A DNA stretch of 64,000 nt from AC-32 sp963772975 (GTDB lineage: Bacteria; Actinomycetota; Thermoleophilia; Gaiellales; Gaiellaceae), in contig CAVYZH010000002.1 in assembly GCA_963772975.1 (NCBI GenBank), forward strand, positions 620,001 through 684,000, written 5' to 3'. Under the pieces are notes generated by a model that ran no database searches, was not told the DNA's origin, and was given only the letters and a program-made list of their open reading frames with translations. Shown here piece after piece: positions 8,022 to 16,574 of the stretch (the stretch's first letter is position 1; the number at the start of each line of letters is the position of its first letter). Position numbers and translations under genes: made by a program.

Positions 8022-8924
8022 GTGAGGGGGATCGTCACAGGGGGCGCGGGCTTCATCGGCTCGCACGTCGTCGAGGCGCTGCTGGCGCGCGGCGACGAGG
8101 TGACGGTCGTCGACGATCTCTCGAACGGGAAGCGCGAAAACGTGCCCAAGGGCGCGCGGCTCGTCGAGCGCGACGTGCGCGCGGGGCTCGCCGACGTCTT
8201 CGAGGAGGCGCGGCCGGAGGTCTGCTTCCACCTCGCCGCGCAGGTCGACGTGCGCGTGTCGGTCGAACGCCCGGAGCACGACGCCTCCGTGAACGTGCTC
8301 GGCACGCTCGAGGTGCTCGAGGCCGCGCGGGCGCACGAGACGCAGGTCGTCTTCAGCTCGACCGGCGGCGCGATCTACGGCGAATGCGACGGGCCCGCCA
8401 CTGAGGAGGCCGAGCGCCGGCCGCTCGCGCCCTACGGCGTCTCGAAGCTCGCGGGCGAGGAGTACCTGGCGGCGTACAACCGGCTCTACGGGACGCGGCA
8501 CGTCTCGCTGCGCTACGGCAACGTCTACGGGCCGCGGCAGGACCCGCACGGCGAGGCCGGCGTGGTCGCGATCTTCCTCGGCTCGCTGGCCGAGGGGCGG
8601 GCGCCGCGAATCTTCGGCGACGGCCTGCAGACGCGCGACTACGTCTATGCCGGCGACGTGGCGCGGGCGACGCTGGCCGCGGGCGGGCAGGACGGCGGCG
8701 TCTTCAATGTCGGCACCGGGAGCGAGACCTCGGTGGTCGAGCTCTACGAGGCTTGCCGCCGCGTCGCGGGGTCGGCGCTCGAGGCGGAGCATGCACCCGA
8801 ACGGCTCGGCGAGCTGCAGCGGAGCGTGCTCGACGTCTCACGTTCCGAGCGCGAGCTCGGCTGGCGGCCCGAGGTGCCGCTGGAAGAGGGCCTGCGCCTG
8901 ACCTGGGAGTCGATCTCCGGGTAG
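8022..8924 (+). CDS. NAD-dependent epimerase/dehydratase, UDP-glucose 4-epimerase-like (300 aa)
   Basis: Extended SDR fold. The NAD loop GGAGFIGSHVV is at residues 7-17, Asp of VVDDLSNGK binds the adenosine ribose, FHLAAQVDVR follows, then catalytic Ser/Thr in VVFSSTGGAIYG and the YGVSK Tyr-Lys pair. RYGNVYGPRQDPHGEAGVV and DYVYAGDV are typical of nucleotide-sugar 4-epimerases. The GTG start at 8022 gives the correct N-terminus. Cytosolic; probably supplies UDP-sugars for envelope polysaccharide, consistent with the O-antigen-ligase-like gene a few kb on. Exact sugar not determinable. Confidence 0.9.
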   Translation: MRGIVTGGAGFIGSHVVEALLARGDEVTVVDDLSNGKRENVPKGARLVERDVRAGLADVFEEARPEVCFHLAAQVDVRVSVERPEHDASVNVLGTLEVLEAARAHETQVVFSSTGGAIYGECDGPATEEAERRPLAPYGVSKLAGEEYLAAYNRLYGTRHVSLRYGNVYGPRQDPHGEAGVVAIFLGSLAEGRAPRIFGDGLQTRDYVYAGDVARATLAAGGQDGGVFNVGTGSETSVVELYEACRRVAGSALEAEHAPERLGELQRSVLDVSRSERELGWRPEVPLEEGLRLTWESISG

Positions 8925-8963
8925 CAGGAGCCGTGCGTCTGGCGGCGAATCGGACGATCCGCC

Positions 8964-9473
8964 GTGGAGCACGCTCTTCCGCATCCGAGCCCGACCGGCC
9001 CCGAGCGCCACCACCCCTGGCGCACAATCGCCGTCGCCGCCGCTGCGCTCGCCGCGCTCGAGCTGCTCGGCCTCGTGGTCGTTGGCATCGCGCTGGTGGC
9101 AAAGCCGATGGCGCACCGGGCGATCGCCGAGGCCGCGAAGGCACCGGCGGCGGTGACGAAACCCAAGCCCGAGCCGATGCTGCCGCTGCTTCCGCGCCGG
9201 CTTGTCTCGGTCACGATCCTGAACGGCAACGGCGTCTCGGGCGCGGCAGCCTCCGAGGCCTCGCGCGTGCGCGCGCGCGGGTACATCGTCGGCCGGGTCG
9301 GGAACGCGCCGCGGGGGAGCTACGGGCACAGCGTCGTCATGTACCGCGCCGGCCGAGTGCGTGAGGCTCGTCGCCTGGCCCGCGACCTCGCGATCGCGAT
9401 CGTCTCGCCGCTCGACGGCCTCCGCAAAGCCGACCTGCACGGCGCGAAGCTCGCCGTCGTGGTCGGCGGCTGA
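8964..9473 (+). CDS. LytR C-terminal-domain-like membrane-anchored protein (169 aa)
   Basis: The short N-terminal cytoplasmic segment ends at HPWR, followed by one membrane helix (about residues 24-48) and a linker rich in Ala, Pro and Lys. The C-terminal half starting VTILNGNGVSGAAASEASR and ending DLHGAKLAVVVGG matches the LytR_C fold, a small domain found in LytR-CpsA-Psr proteins and as separate wall-associated proteins. No LCP catalytic domain is present. It follows the epimerase on the same strand at 39 bp, so they may be co-transcribed. A perfect inverted repeat follows the stop. Confidence 0.7.
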   Translation: MEHALPHPSPTGPERHHPWRTIAVAAAALAALELLGLVVVGIALVAKPMAHRAIAEAAKAPAAVTKPKPEPMLPLLPRRLVSVTILNGNGVSGAAASEASRVRARGYIVGRVGNAPRGSYGHSVVMYRAGRVREARRLARDLAIAIVSPLDGLRKADLHGAKLAVVVGG

Positions 9474-9475
9474 AT

Positions 9476-9498
9476 CCAAGTAACAGACTGTTACTTGG
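9476..9498. terminator. Perfect 10-bp inverted repeat between two plus-strand genes
   Basis: CCAAGTAACA-GAC-TGTTACTTGG begins three bases after the stop of the LytR_C-like gene and ends 56 bp before the methyltransferase ATG. It could fold as a terminator-like hairpin, though there is no T-run and the 3-base loop is tight. Its AT-rich dyad is equally consistent with an operator for the downstream gene. Confidence 0.5.
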
Positions 9499-9554
9499 TG
9501 GGTCGCGGACTGTGTGCACACGGTCGCCGCTGATTGTCGACCTATCATCGACCG

Positions 9555-10283
9555 ATGTCCGCCGACGACCCGCGCAAGCAGGCCGAGATCGACTACCCGA
9601 CCCGCGTCGGCGACGATGGCCGCGCCTGGATCCGCTCCAAGCCCTTCCGCCACAACCCGCGCGAAACAGCACGCTTGCTGATCGACTTCGGCTACGTCCT
9701 GCAGCTGCTCGATCTGCACGTTGGCATGAGCCTGGTCGAGCTCGGCTGCGGCTCCGGCTGGATGACCCGCTTCGCCGCGCGCCACGGCATCCACGCCGAG
9801 GGTTACGACATCTCGCCGGAGATGATCGCGATCGCCCGCGAGGAGGCCGCCCACGAGGGGCTCGACGTTGTCTTCGAGGCCGGCGACTACGAGCAGCTCG
9901 ACCTGGGCCGCCGTTTCGACGCGTGCCTCATCTACGACGCGCTCCACCACAGCGAGCGACCGGACCTAGTCCTGGCCGCCGCCCATCGCGCGCTCAAGCC
10001 CGGCGGCCGTTTGCTGCTGGTGGAGCCGAATTGGAAACACCGCTTCCAGGGTCGCGAGGCGTCTGACGCATACGGAACAACGGAGCTCGGGTACAGCTCA
10101 CGGCGATTGAAGGGGCTGCTCCGCGAGGCCGGCTTCGTCGACGTCCGACGGTTTCACAACAACCGCAAGCGTCTCTACTCCAACACGCCAGGCAACGCCG
10201 CGGCGCATCTGGTGGAGCCGCTGGTCTACCGCCTGCTCGCGCCGTTCTGGACGCAGATCTGGCTGCGCGCCCGGGCCAGCTGA
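9555..10283 (+). CDS. Class I SAM-dependent methyltransferase (242 aa)
   Basis: Rossmann-fold methyltransferase. SAM-binding motif I reads LVELGCGSGWMTR, motif II GYDISPEM, then EAGDYEQLDLG and FDACLIYDALHH, and the post-motif GGRLLLVEPNW. The N-terminal region IDYPTRVGDDGRAWIRSKPF resembles methyltransferases in polysaccharide or lipid modification loci. ATG at 9555 is preferred to an in-frame TTG at 9534. Cytosolic; substrate unknown. Confidence 0.85.
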   Translation: MSADDPRKQAEIDYPTRVGDDGRAWIRSKPFRHNPRETARLLIDFGYVLQLLDLHVGMSLVELGCGSGWMTRFAARHGIHAEGYDISPEMIAIAREEAAHEGLDVVFEAGDYEQLDLGRRFDACLIYDALHHSERPDLVLAAAHRALKPGGRLLLVEPNWKHRFQGREASDAYGTTELGYSSRRLKGLLREAGFVDVRRFHNNRKRLYSNTPGNAAAHLVEPLVYRLLAPFWTQIWLRARAS

Positions 10284-10311
10284 CGGCCAGCCGGCCCGGT
10301 GCGCGCGAGCC

Positions 10312-11505
10312 CTAGTGGATGGGGACCCGCACGATGCGTCCCTGTCCGGCGGGGAAGCCGAACCCCTGCTCGGACACGTACAGCGCGCCGTCCCGCCCTG
10401 CGGTCATCCCGGTCGGGAAGACGAGGCCGGAGACGATCGTCTTGTCAGGCCCGTTCTTGCCGATGCGCACGATCGCGCCGGTGCCGGGCGTCGGCCCACC
10501 GGGCGTCGTGCTGGACTCGAGCGCGTACAGCTTTCCGTGCGAGAACGAGAGCCCGAGCACCTGCTCGAGCCCGGTCGCCCTCAGACGGAGGTTGTGGCCG
10601 GTCAGGCTCCAGACGCTCTCGTTCGGGGTGGTGCCGTCCGGGGGCCCGAAGAGGCCGAGGTTGGCGATGTAGAACGCCGGGTGGCCGTGACCGTGATTCG
10701 CCCAGCCGTGGCCGTGGCCGTGGTGGTGCCCTCCGCCGCCCTTGTGTCCCGTCGGGGTGATCGCCGTCGGGACGACGTGCCCGACCACGGCGGAGATGTC
10801 GAGCACGCGGCTGATCGACCCTGTGGTCGAGACGCGGTCGAGCTCGCCGTGGTTCGAGTCCATCGGGTAGAGCGCGTGGCCAGCGGCGGCCATGCTGTAC
10901 CAGGTGCCGTCCGGCTCGAAGTCGTCGTCGTCCGGGCTCGCGGGCGGATGCGAGGCCAGGAACGCGCTCAGGTTCGCAATCACCGTCCACGAGTTGCCCG
11001 GGCCGACGCGGAAGACGCCGTTCGGGACGGTCGGCACGCCGTGCGAGCAGCCCGCACCGGCGAGCAGCCCGTAGAGCGTGTGGCCGACAAACTGCACGGC
11101 CGAGACGCCGCTGACCAGGCCGCCCAGAGCGGCCGAGGTCTGGCTCGAGGGCAACCCGCTCACGACCGTCGAGACGACGCCGTGATGGTCGACCTTCGAG
11201 ATGCGTCCCCCCAGCGTCTGGCTGTTCGTGCTGCCGAAATACGGCGCGGCGGCGCCGTGCGCCTGCGGGCAAGGATCGCTCGCCGAGCTGTGCGTCCCAC
11301 CGAGCCCGCCTTCGGCCACGTACAGGTTTCCGTCCGGGCCGAACGTCAGCCCGCGAGGGTTGTTGAAGCCGGTCGCGACGACGGACATCGCGCCCGGCGA
11401 GCCGTGGTGGTGCCCCGGGGGTTTGGGCTTCGCGAGCGCCGTCCCGCTGGCCACAACTCCGGCTAAGAGGGCGACGATCGCCAATGCGATGGTGGTCTGC
11501 CTCAT
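10312..11505 (-). CDS. ScyD/ScyE-family secreted beta-propeller protein (397 aa)
   Basis: A cleavable signal peptide covers about residues 1-26 (AIVALLAGVVASGTALA). NHL/SMP-30-like blades follow: NNPRGLTFGPDGNLYVAEGG at the start, GGRISKVDHHG, LYALESSTTPGG and TGMTAGRDGALYVSEQGFG near the end. This pattern is that of the ScyD/ScyE family, found next to scytonemin genes in cyanobacteria but widespread as extracellular proteins of unknown role. Two His-rich stretches (after residue 30 and HHHGHGHGWANHGHGH in the middle) could bind metal. Convergent with the methyltransferase. Extracellular role unknown. Confidence 0.85.
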   Translation of the reverse strand: MRQTTIALAIVALLAGVVASGTALAKPKPPGHHHGSPGAMSVVATGFNNPRGLTFGPDGNLYVAEGGLGGTHSSASDPCPQAHGAAAPYFGSTNSQTLGGRISKVDHHGVVSTVVSGLPSSQTSAALGGLVSGVSAVQFVGHTLYGLLAGAGCSHGVPTVPNGVFRVGPGNSWTVIANLSAFLASHPPASPDDDDFEPDGTWYSMAAAGHALYPMDSNHGELDRVSTTGSISRVLDISAVVGHVVPTAITPTGHKGGGGHHHGHGHGWANHGHGHPAFYIANLGLFGPPDGTTPNESVWSLTGHNLRLRATGLEQVLGLSFSHGKLYALESSTTPGGPTPGTGAIVRIGKNGPDKTIVSGLVFPTGMTAGRDGALYVSEQGFGFPAGQGRIVRVPIH

Positions 11506-11556
11506 TGGGCCTCCCTTTCTCGCAGTTCCTGCCGACTGGACGGTGCCACAAAACGG

Positions 11557-13458
11557 CTAGCCGGCGTCAGCCTTCGCCCGCGTGAGCTCGCCGGTCGTGA
11601 GCGGGTTCAGCGGGTCGAGCTCGACCGCGCGCCTAAGGGCTGGGAGCGCGCGCCCGTAGTCCTGCTGGCCCTCCTCGAAGCGGCCCAGCTCCCACCACGC
11701 GCGCCAGTTCAGCGGCTGCAGCTCGACCGCGTCGATGTAGCGCTGACGCGCGCCCTGGACGTCGCCTAGCTGCTCGAGCGCCTCGGCCTGCGTCAGCAGC
11801 GGGTCGAGCGCCAGCGGGTTGAGCGAACGGGCGTCGCGGGCGTCGCGGTAGGCGACGAGCGGCCGCTTGTCCGCGAGCGCAGCTCGCGCCGAGTCGGTCG
11901 ATCGCTCCGCGAACCACGGCGTCATCAGCGAGAGCGCGACCGCGATCGCCGCCACGGCCGGCAGCGGCGCCCAGGCGATCCGCGGCTCGTCCCGAACCGC
12001 CGACCCGCCGAGCAGCGCGCCGACCGAGAGCAGGAAGGGCCCGGTGACGGCGACGAAGTCCCAGTCGAAGTCGACCAGCGAGTGCAGCACATACACGGCC
12101 GCCAGCACGGCCAGCGCCACGACTGCGGGTTCTCGCGCGCGCACGCGACGCACGACCCCGACGCCCGCGACCGCGATCGAGGTGAAGGCGAAGAAGAACC
12201 CCACGACGCCGGTCTCGCTCAGGAACTGCAGCGGCACGTTGTGCGGCTCGGTGACGACGATGTTGTTAGTGCGCAGCAGCCGGTGGGTCAGCTGGAACGT
12301 CCCCGCCCCGGTCCCGCGCCAAGGCTGCGCCTCCCAGGCATGCCAGGCCTCCTGCCACCAGAGCCAGCGGCTGGACGAGCTGACGTTGGCCAGGCGCTGC
12401 GGGCCGGCCTGCAGCGAGGCGTCGGTCGGCTGCGAGGTGAACTCGCTGAACCAGCCCTCCGGCTTGCTCTCCGCCACGAGCGCGACGACACCCACCGTGA
12501 CGCCAGCGACGAGCACGCCGAGCGCGACACGCCCGACCAGCCGACGGCGCGCGGCCGTCAGCGGCCGCCGTTCCTCGGCGAGCGAGCCGAGGTACGCCAG
12601 GGCAGCCACCGCCACCGCCGCGAGCACGAAGACGACCGCGAACCAGGCGCCGTCGTGGACGCGCACCGAGTGCGGCTGCCCGTCAGACGAGAGCCCCGGC
12701 CGCGAGAACGCCCAGACCGCGACCCCGAGGCCGGCGCCACCGCCGAGCAGCAGCGCGGCCGCGCTCTCCACCCGCGGCGAGCCGAGCACGAGCCACAACA
12801 CCACGGCCGCCCCCGCCGCGAGCACGCCGCCGCGCGAATAGGTCAGCAGCAACCCGACGACCAACGCGTAGACGTAGACCACGCCGGCCGCGCGCAGCCA
12901 GTGACGGTGCTCCCGCCGCGCCGCCAGCCAAAGCGCAAGCGGCAGCGCCATCGCGAACAGCAACCCTAGTGCGTTCCAGTACCCGATCGGCGAGCTCAGC
13001 CGCGCCACGCGTCCGGACGAGCCGAGCGCCGGAATCGCCTTCCCGAGCAGTGCCCATCCGAGCGGCAGCGCGAGCACCCCGGCCAGCACGTACGCCCATT
13101 CACGCACCCATGGCCCGAGCCAGAGCCCGACCACCGCGAGCGAGAGGTAGACCAGCCCGCGGTTGAAGTACGCCCACGAGCGGTCGCCCTCGATCGACCA
13201 GATCACCGAGACCCCGTTCCAGGCCACGAACGCCGCGAAGAAGCCGAGCGCGACCACCGCCTCATGCGAGAACGAGGGCCGCGGCAGGCCCGCCAGGGCA
13301 CCGACGACCACCGCGGTCGCGACCGCGAGCGCGGCGACGCCGATCCACACCAGCCGCCCGCCCGACGACCCCGACGAGAAGAGCGCCGAGACCGCCGCCA
13401 GGGTCCCGCCGGCACCGAGCAGCAGCCGAGCCGCCCAGCGATCCAGCGCCCTGAGCAT
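11557..13458 (-). CDS. O-antigen ligase/polymerase-like protein with C-terminal TPR (633 aa)
   Basis: Around a dozen hydrophobic helices occupy the first 480 residues. The Wzy_C-type periplasmic loop is recognisable at SSRWLWWQEAWHAWEAQPWR, GTGAGTFQLTHRLLRTNN and PHNVPLQFLSETGVVGFF, where Arg and His residues are the conserved functional ones. After the last helices a soluble tail of about 110 residues carries TPR-like repeats (ALDPLLTQAEALEQLGDV, NWRAWWELGRFEEG). Such proteins polymerise or ligate polysaccharide on the outer face of the membrane. It is 51 bp upstream of the ScyD-like gene on the same strand. Convention, not direct evidence, suggests exopolysaccharide or glycoprotein assembly. 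Confidence 0.85.
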   Translation of the reverse strand: MLRALDRWAARLLLGAGGTLAAVSALFSSGSSGGRLVWIGVAALAVATAVVVGALAGLPRPSFSHEAVVALGFFAAFVAWNGVSVIWSIEGDRSWAYFNRGLVYLSLAVVGLWLGPWVREWAYVLAGVLALPLGWALLGKAIPALGSSGRVARLSSPIGYWNALGLLFAMALPLALWLAARREHRHWLRAAGVVYVYALVVGLLLTYSRGGVLAAGAAVVLWLVLGSPRVESAAALLLGGGAGLGVAVWAFSRPGLSSDGQPHSVRVHDGAWFAVVFVLAAVAVAALAYLGSLAEERRPLTAARRRLVGRVALGVLVAGVTVGVVALVAESKPEGWFSEFTSQPTDASLQAGPQRLANVSSSSRWLWWQEAWHAWEAQPWRGTGAGTFQLTHRLLRTNNIVVTEPHNVPLQFLSETGVVGFFFAFTSIAVAGVGVVRRVRAREPAVVALAVLAAVYVLHSLVDFDWDFVAVTGPFLLSVGALLGGSAVRDEPRIAWAPLPAVAAIAVALSLMTPWFAERSTDSARAALADKRPLVAYRDARDARSLNPLALDPLLTQAEALEQLGDVQGARQRYIDAVELQPLNWRAWWELGRFEEGQQDYGRALPALRRAVELDPLNPLTTGELTRAKADAG

Positions 13459-13579
13459 CAGCGCGAGAGGCTAACATCAGGTAGCGTCGAATCCGTCGTT
13501 TACAATTTGCTTACTCGGGGATCACCGCCCGCTCAAGGTAGGTCTGCAGACTTCGATTCGGCCCCAGGCTCTTCACGGC

Positions 13580-14131
13580 ATGCGTATCCGTCCAGCCGCC
13601 ATCACGCTCGCCCTGCTCGTCCTCGTGGCGGGGCTCGCAGCAGCCGCCGCGATGCCGTCCTCGGCCGCGGCGAGCGGCAAGCCCTGCTGGGAGCGCGTGA
13701 TCGACGACTGGCTCGACAACGGCACGATCGACGGGCACTACAAGGCAGCGTGCTACCAGGACGCGCTGAAGCAGGTGCCGGAGGACCTGCGCGACTACTC
13801 GAACATCACCGACGCGATCTCGGCCGCGCTGAGCGCCTCGCTCCGCGGTGACTCGGGCAGCGGCAACGGGAACGGCGGCTCGAGCGGCGGCGGCAGCGGC
13901 TCGAGCTCGGGGAGCGGCAACTCCGACGCCGGAAAGAGCCGCGTTCCCCAGGCCGTGCCTGCTCAGTCGATCTACGACAAGGGGATCCACAGCCTTGGCA
14001 CAACCAAGGCCAGCTCCATCCCGATCCCGCTGCTCGTCCTTGCCGCCCTCGGCGCGCTGCTGCTCGTCAGCGCCGGCGGCCTCGCGGCGAGCAAGCGCAT
14101 CAAGGCCCGCCGCCCAGCGCCTCCTCGATAG
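13580..14131 (+). CDS. Secreted, Gly/Ser-linker, C-terminally anchored hypothetical protein (183 aa)
   Basis: Signal peptide (about residues 1-32, ending AAAS), a conserved-looking globular part with two Cys (KPCWERVIDDWLDNGTID and YKAACYQDAL) that could form a disulfide, a Gly/Ser/Asn linker of about 30 residues, then IPIPLLVLAALGALLLVSAG as a C-terminal membrane helix with a basic tail. This is the layout of a cell-surface protein facing outwards. Family not recognised. Its last 32 bp overlap the 3' end of the opposing cyclase-ATPase gene. Confidence 0.75.
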   Translation: MRIRPAAITLALLVLVAGLAAAAAMPSSAAASGKPCWERVIDDWLDNGTIDGHYKAACYQDALKQVPEDLRDYSNITDAISAALSASLRGDSGSGNGNGGSSGGGSGSSSGSGNSDAGKSRVPQAVPAQSIYDKGIHSLGTTKASSIPIPLLVLAALGALLLVSAGGLAASKRIKARRPAPPR

Positions 14132-16556
14132 CGGCGTCGAGTGTATGGCCGCGGCCCCGCTGCCGCGCCCGCTCGAGCTCCTCACCCTCGGCAAGAATGA
14201 CCTTGGCCTCGTAGTCGTCGCGCTCGGTTTCCCACATGCCGATCGGCGCGCGGCGTTCCTCCGCCTCGACGGCGCCCCAGAGCAGGTGCGCCCGTGGGTG
14301 GTCCCCGCGACGCGCCGCGAGGTAGGCCAGGAGCACGAGGCCGAAGACCGATGACTGCCGGTCGCCGATCCCGCATGCCAGCTCCAGTTGCCGCCGTGCC
14401 GCCGGCTCCGCCTCGTCGAGCCGGTCCAGCTCGATCGAGACCTCCGCGATCGCGCCGAGCATGCCGGACTCCCACCACGTGAACCCGACCTCGGCGGCCT
14501 GCTCGGCCCCGCGCGAGAACAGCTCGAGCGCGACCTCACGGTCTCCCTCCTCCCAGGAAACGTAGCCAAGGCCTCCGAGCACCTCGCTCTCGCCGCGCTC
14601 CGACCCGGCGAGGCGGTAGCGCTCGAGGCTCTCGTTCAGCAGCTCGCGGGCCTTCTCCGGATCCTTGAGGTATCCGAGCGTGCTGATGCCGAGCCGGTGC
14701 AGGACGACGGCGATGCCCTCGTCGTCCTCGAGTTCCCGGAAGAGCGCGAGGCTCTCCTCGTTGAGGCCGTGCGAACGCTCGTACTCGCCGGAGAGCCAGA
14801 GCGAGCCCGCATAGCAGCGAAGCGCTCGTGCCCGCAGCCGCTTCGGAAGCTCGCCCGGCGCGGTCAGCAGCTCGCCAAAGCGCCTGGCGCCCTCGAACGG
14901 GTCGGTCACGACCCAGAAGTTCTCGAGCAGGACCATCAGCTCGATAGCGCCCACGCGGTCGCCCTGCTGTGACGGCCCATCCACGGCCGCGCCGGAGGTT
15001 CTCCTGGTCGCGCAGGAGACTCTCGAGCGGTTGCCGTAGCCCCCTTCCGCCGAGGTGTCCTCGGCATCCGCGAGGGCCAGATAGAAATCGAAGTGCCGGC
15101 AGCGCGCTTCCTCAAGCTCGCCGGACCCGTCCAGCAGTTCGTACGCGAACTCGCGGATCGTCTCCAAGAGGGAGTAGCGCTCCTCGTCGAAGCGCACCAA
15201 GCTCTTCTCGACGAGCGACTGCAGGGTGTCGAGCTCCGCGCCGGCCACCTGCTCGGCCGCCTCGAGCGTCCAGCCGCCGGAGAAGATCCCGAGCCGCCGG
15301 AAGGCCTCCTGCTCCTCCGTCGTGAGCAGCTCGTAGCTCCACGCGATCGCACCGCGGAGTGTGCGCTGACGCTCCGGCAGGTCGCGGGCGCCGCCCGTGA
15401 GCAGCGGCAGCGCGTGTGCCAGCCGTTCCAGGATCTGCGCGGTCGAGAGCGCCTTGACCCTTGCGGCCGCGAGCTCGAGCGCGAGCGGCAGATGGTCGAG
15501 GCGGCGGCAGATCGGAAGCACGTGCTCGTCGGGCTCGAAGCCGGGCCTGGCCGCTCGGGCGCGCGAGAGGAAGAACCCGACCGATTCCTGCTCGACGAGC
15601 GGGGGAACCGAGTACTCGCGCTCGGCCGCCAGCCGCAGGAGCTCGCGGCTCGTCACGAGCAACCGCAGGCCCGGGCACGCGGCAAGCAGCTCGCTGAGCT
15701 CCGGCGCCGCCTCGGCAACCTGCTCGAAGTTGTCCAGCACGAGCAGCATTCGCTTCGAGCCGATGTGGCCGGCCAGCTCCTCGCGCGCGCCGAGCGTCGA
15801 GCCGATCGCCGAACCGACCCGCTCCGGATCGCGAACCGCCTGCAGTGGCACCCACCAAACGCCGTGCTCGAAATCGCCCACGACCTCGGCGGCGGCCTGC
15901 ACGGCGAGCCTCGTCTTGCCCGAGCCGCCCGAGCCGGTGAGCGTCAGCAAGCGCGTCGTGGGTGTGCGGAGAAGCGCGAGCACCTCGCCGAGCTCCTTCT
16001 CGCGTCCGACGAACGGCGTCGGCTGCACCGGGAGGTTCGACTGGTTGAGCGATTTGAGCGGCGGGAACTCGCCGTCGCCGAGCTGATAGATCCGCTCTGC
16101 CGCCGTCAGGTCCTTGAGCCGGTGCTCGCCCAGGTCGCGCAGGCCGTCGGCGCCCGCGAGCTCCCGGGTCGACTGGGAAACGAGCACCTGGCCGCCGTGC
16201 CCGACCGCGGCGATCCGCGCCGCACGGTGGACGTCGATCCCGACGTAGCCCTCCTCGGTGACGAGCGGTTCGCCCGTGTGCACGCCCATGCGGACACGCA
16301 GCGGCCCTTCGCCGAGCCCCTCCTGGGCATCGCGCGCGGCCGACAGAGCGTCACGCGCGCGCGAGAAGGCGACGAAGAACGCGTCGCCCTGCGTGTCGAC
16401 CTCCACCCCGCCGTGCGCGGCGAACGCCGCGCGCAGCACGCGACGATGCTCGCTCAGCGCGGCGGCGTACTCGTCGCCGAGCTCGTGGAGCAGCTTCGTC
16501 GAGCCCTCGATGTCGGTGAAGAGGAAGGTGACGGTACCGCCGGGGAGCCTGCGCAC
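14100..16556 (-). CDS. Class III cyclase-domain/NB-ARC ATPase/TPR regulator (818 aa)
   Basis: The N-terminal cyclase homology domain has FLFTDIEGST with metal Asp15 and TQGDAFFVAF with Asp58. A P-loop ATPase with Walker A GSGGSGKT (208-215), LLVLDNFEQV and the LPLALELAAARV motif is AfsR/MalT-like, and a C-terminal TPR region follows. In such proteins the cyclase domain may be catalytic or only regulatory; the target is unknown. Near 14990-15030 a short out-of-frame stretch replaces what another frame reads as LESLLRDQENLR, so two compensating indels are likely. The gene starts at a GTG 18 bp after the Rieske gene's stop, implying co-transcription under the SoxR-type promoter. Confidence 0.85.
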   Translation of the reverse strand: MRRLPGGTVTFLFTDIEGSTKLLHELGDEYAAALSEHRRVLRAAFAAHGGVEVDTQGDAFFVAFSRARDALSAARDAQEGLGEGPLRVRMGVHTGEPLVTEEGYVGIDVHRAARIAAVGHGGQVLVSQSTRELAGADGLRDLGEHRLKDLTAAERIYQLGDGEFPPLKSLNQSNLPVQPTPFVGREKELGEVLALLRTPTTRLLTLTGSGGSGKTRLAVQAAAEVVGDFEHGVWWVPLQAVRDPERVGSAIGSTLGAREELAGHIGSKRMLLVLDNFEQVAEAAPELSELLAACPGLRLLVTSRELLRLAAEREYSVPPLVEQESVGFFLSRARAARPGFEPDEHVLPICRRLDHLPLALELAAARVKALSTAQILERLAHALPLLTGGARDLPERQRTLRGAIAWSYELLTTEEQEAFRRLGIFSGGWTLEAAEQVAGAELDTLQSLVEKSLVRFDEERYSLLETIREFAYELLDGSGELEEARCRHFDFYLALADAEDTSAEGGYGNRSRVSCATRRTSGAAVDGPSQQGDRVGAIELMVLLENFWVVTDPFEGARRFGELLTAPGELPKRLRARALRCYAGSLWLSGEYERSHGLNEESLALFRELEDDEGIAVVLHRLGISTLGYLKDPEKARELLNESLERYRLAGSERGESEVLGGLGYVSWEEGDREVALELFSRGAEQAAEVGFTWWESGMLGAIAEVSIELDRLDEAEPAARRQLELACGIGDRQSSVFGLVLLAYLAARRGDHPRAHLLWGAVEAEERRAPIGMWETERDDYEAKVILAEGEELERARQRGRGHTLDAAIEEALGGGP

Positions 16557-16574
16557 CCCGCAATCATCCGCCGA

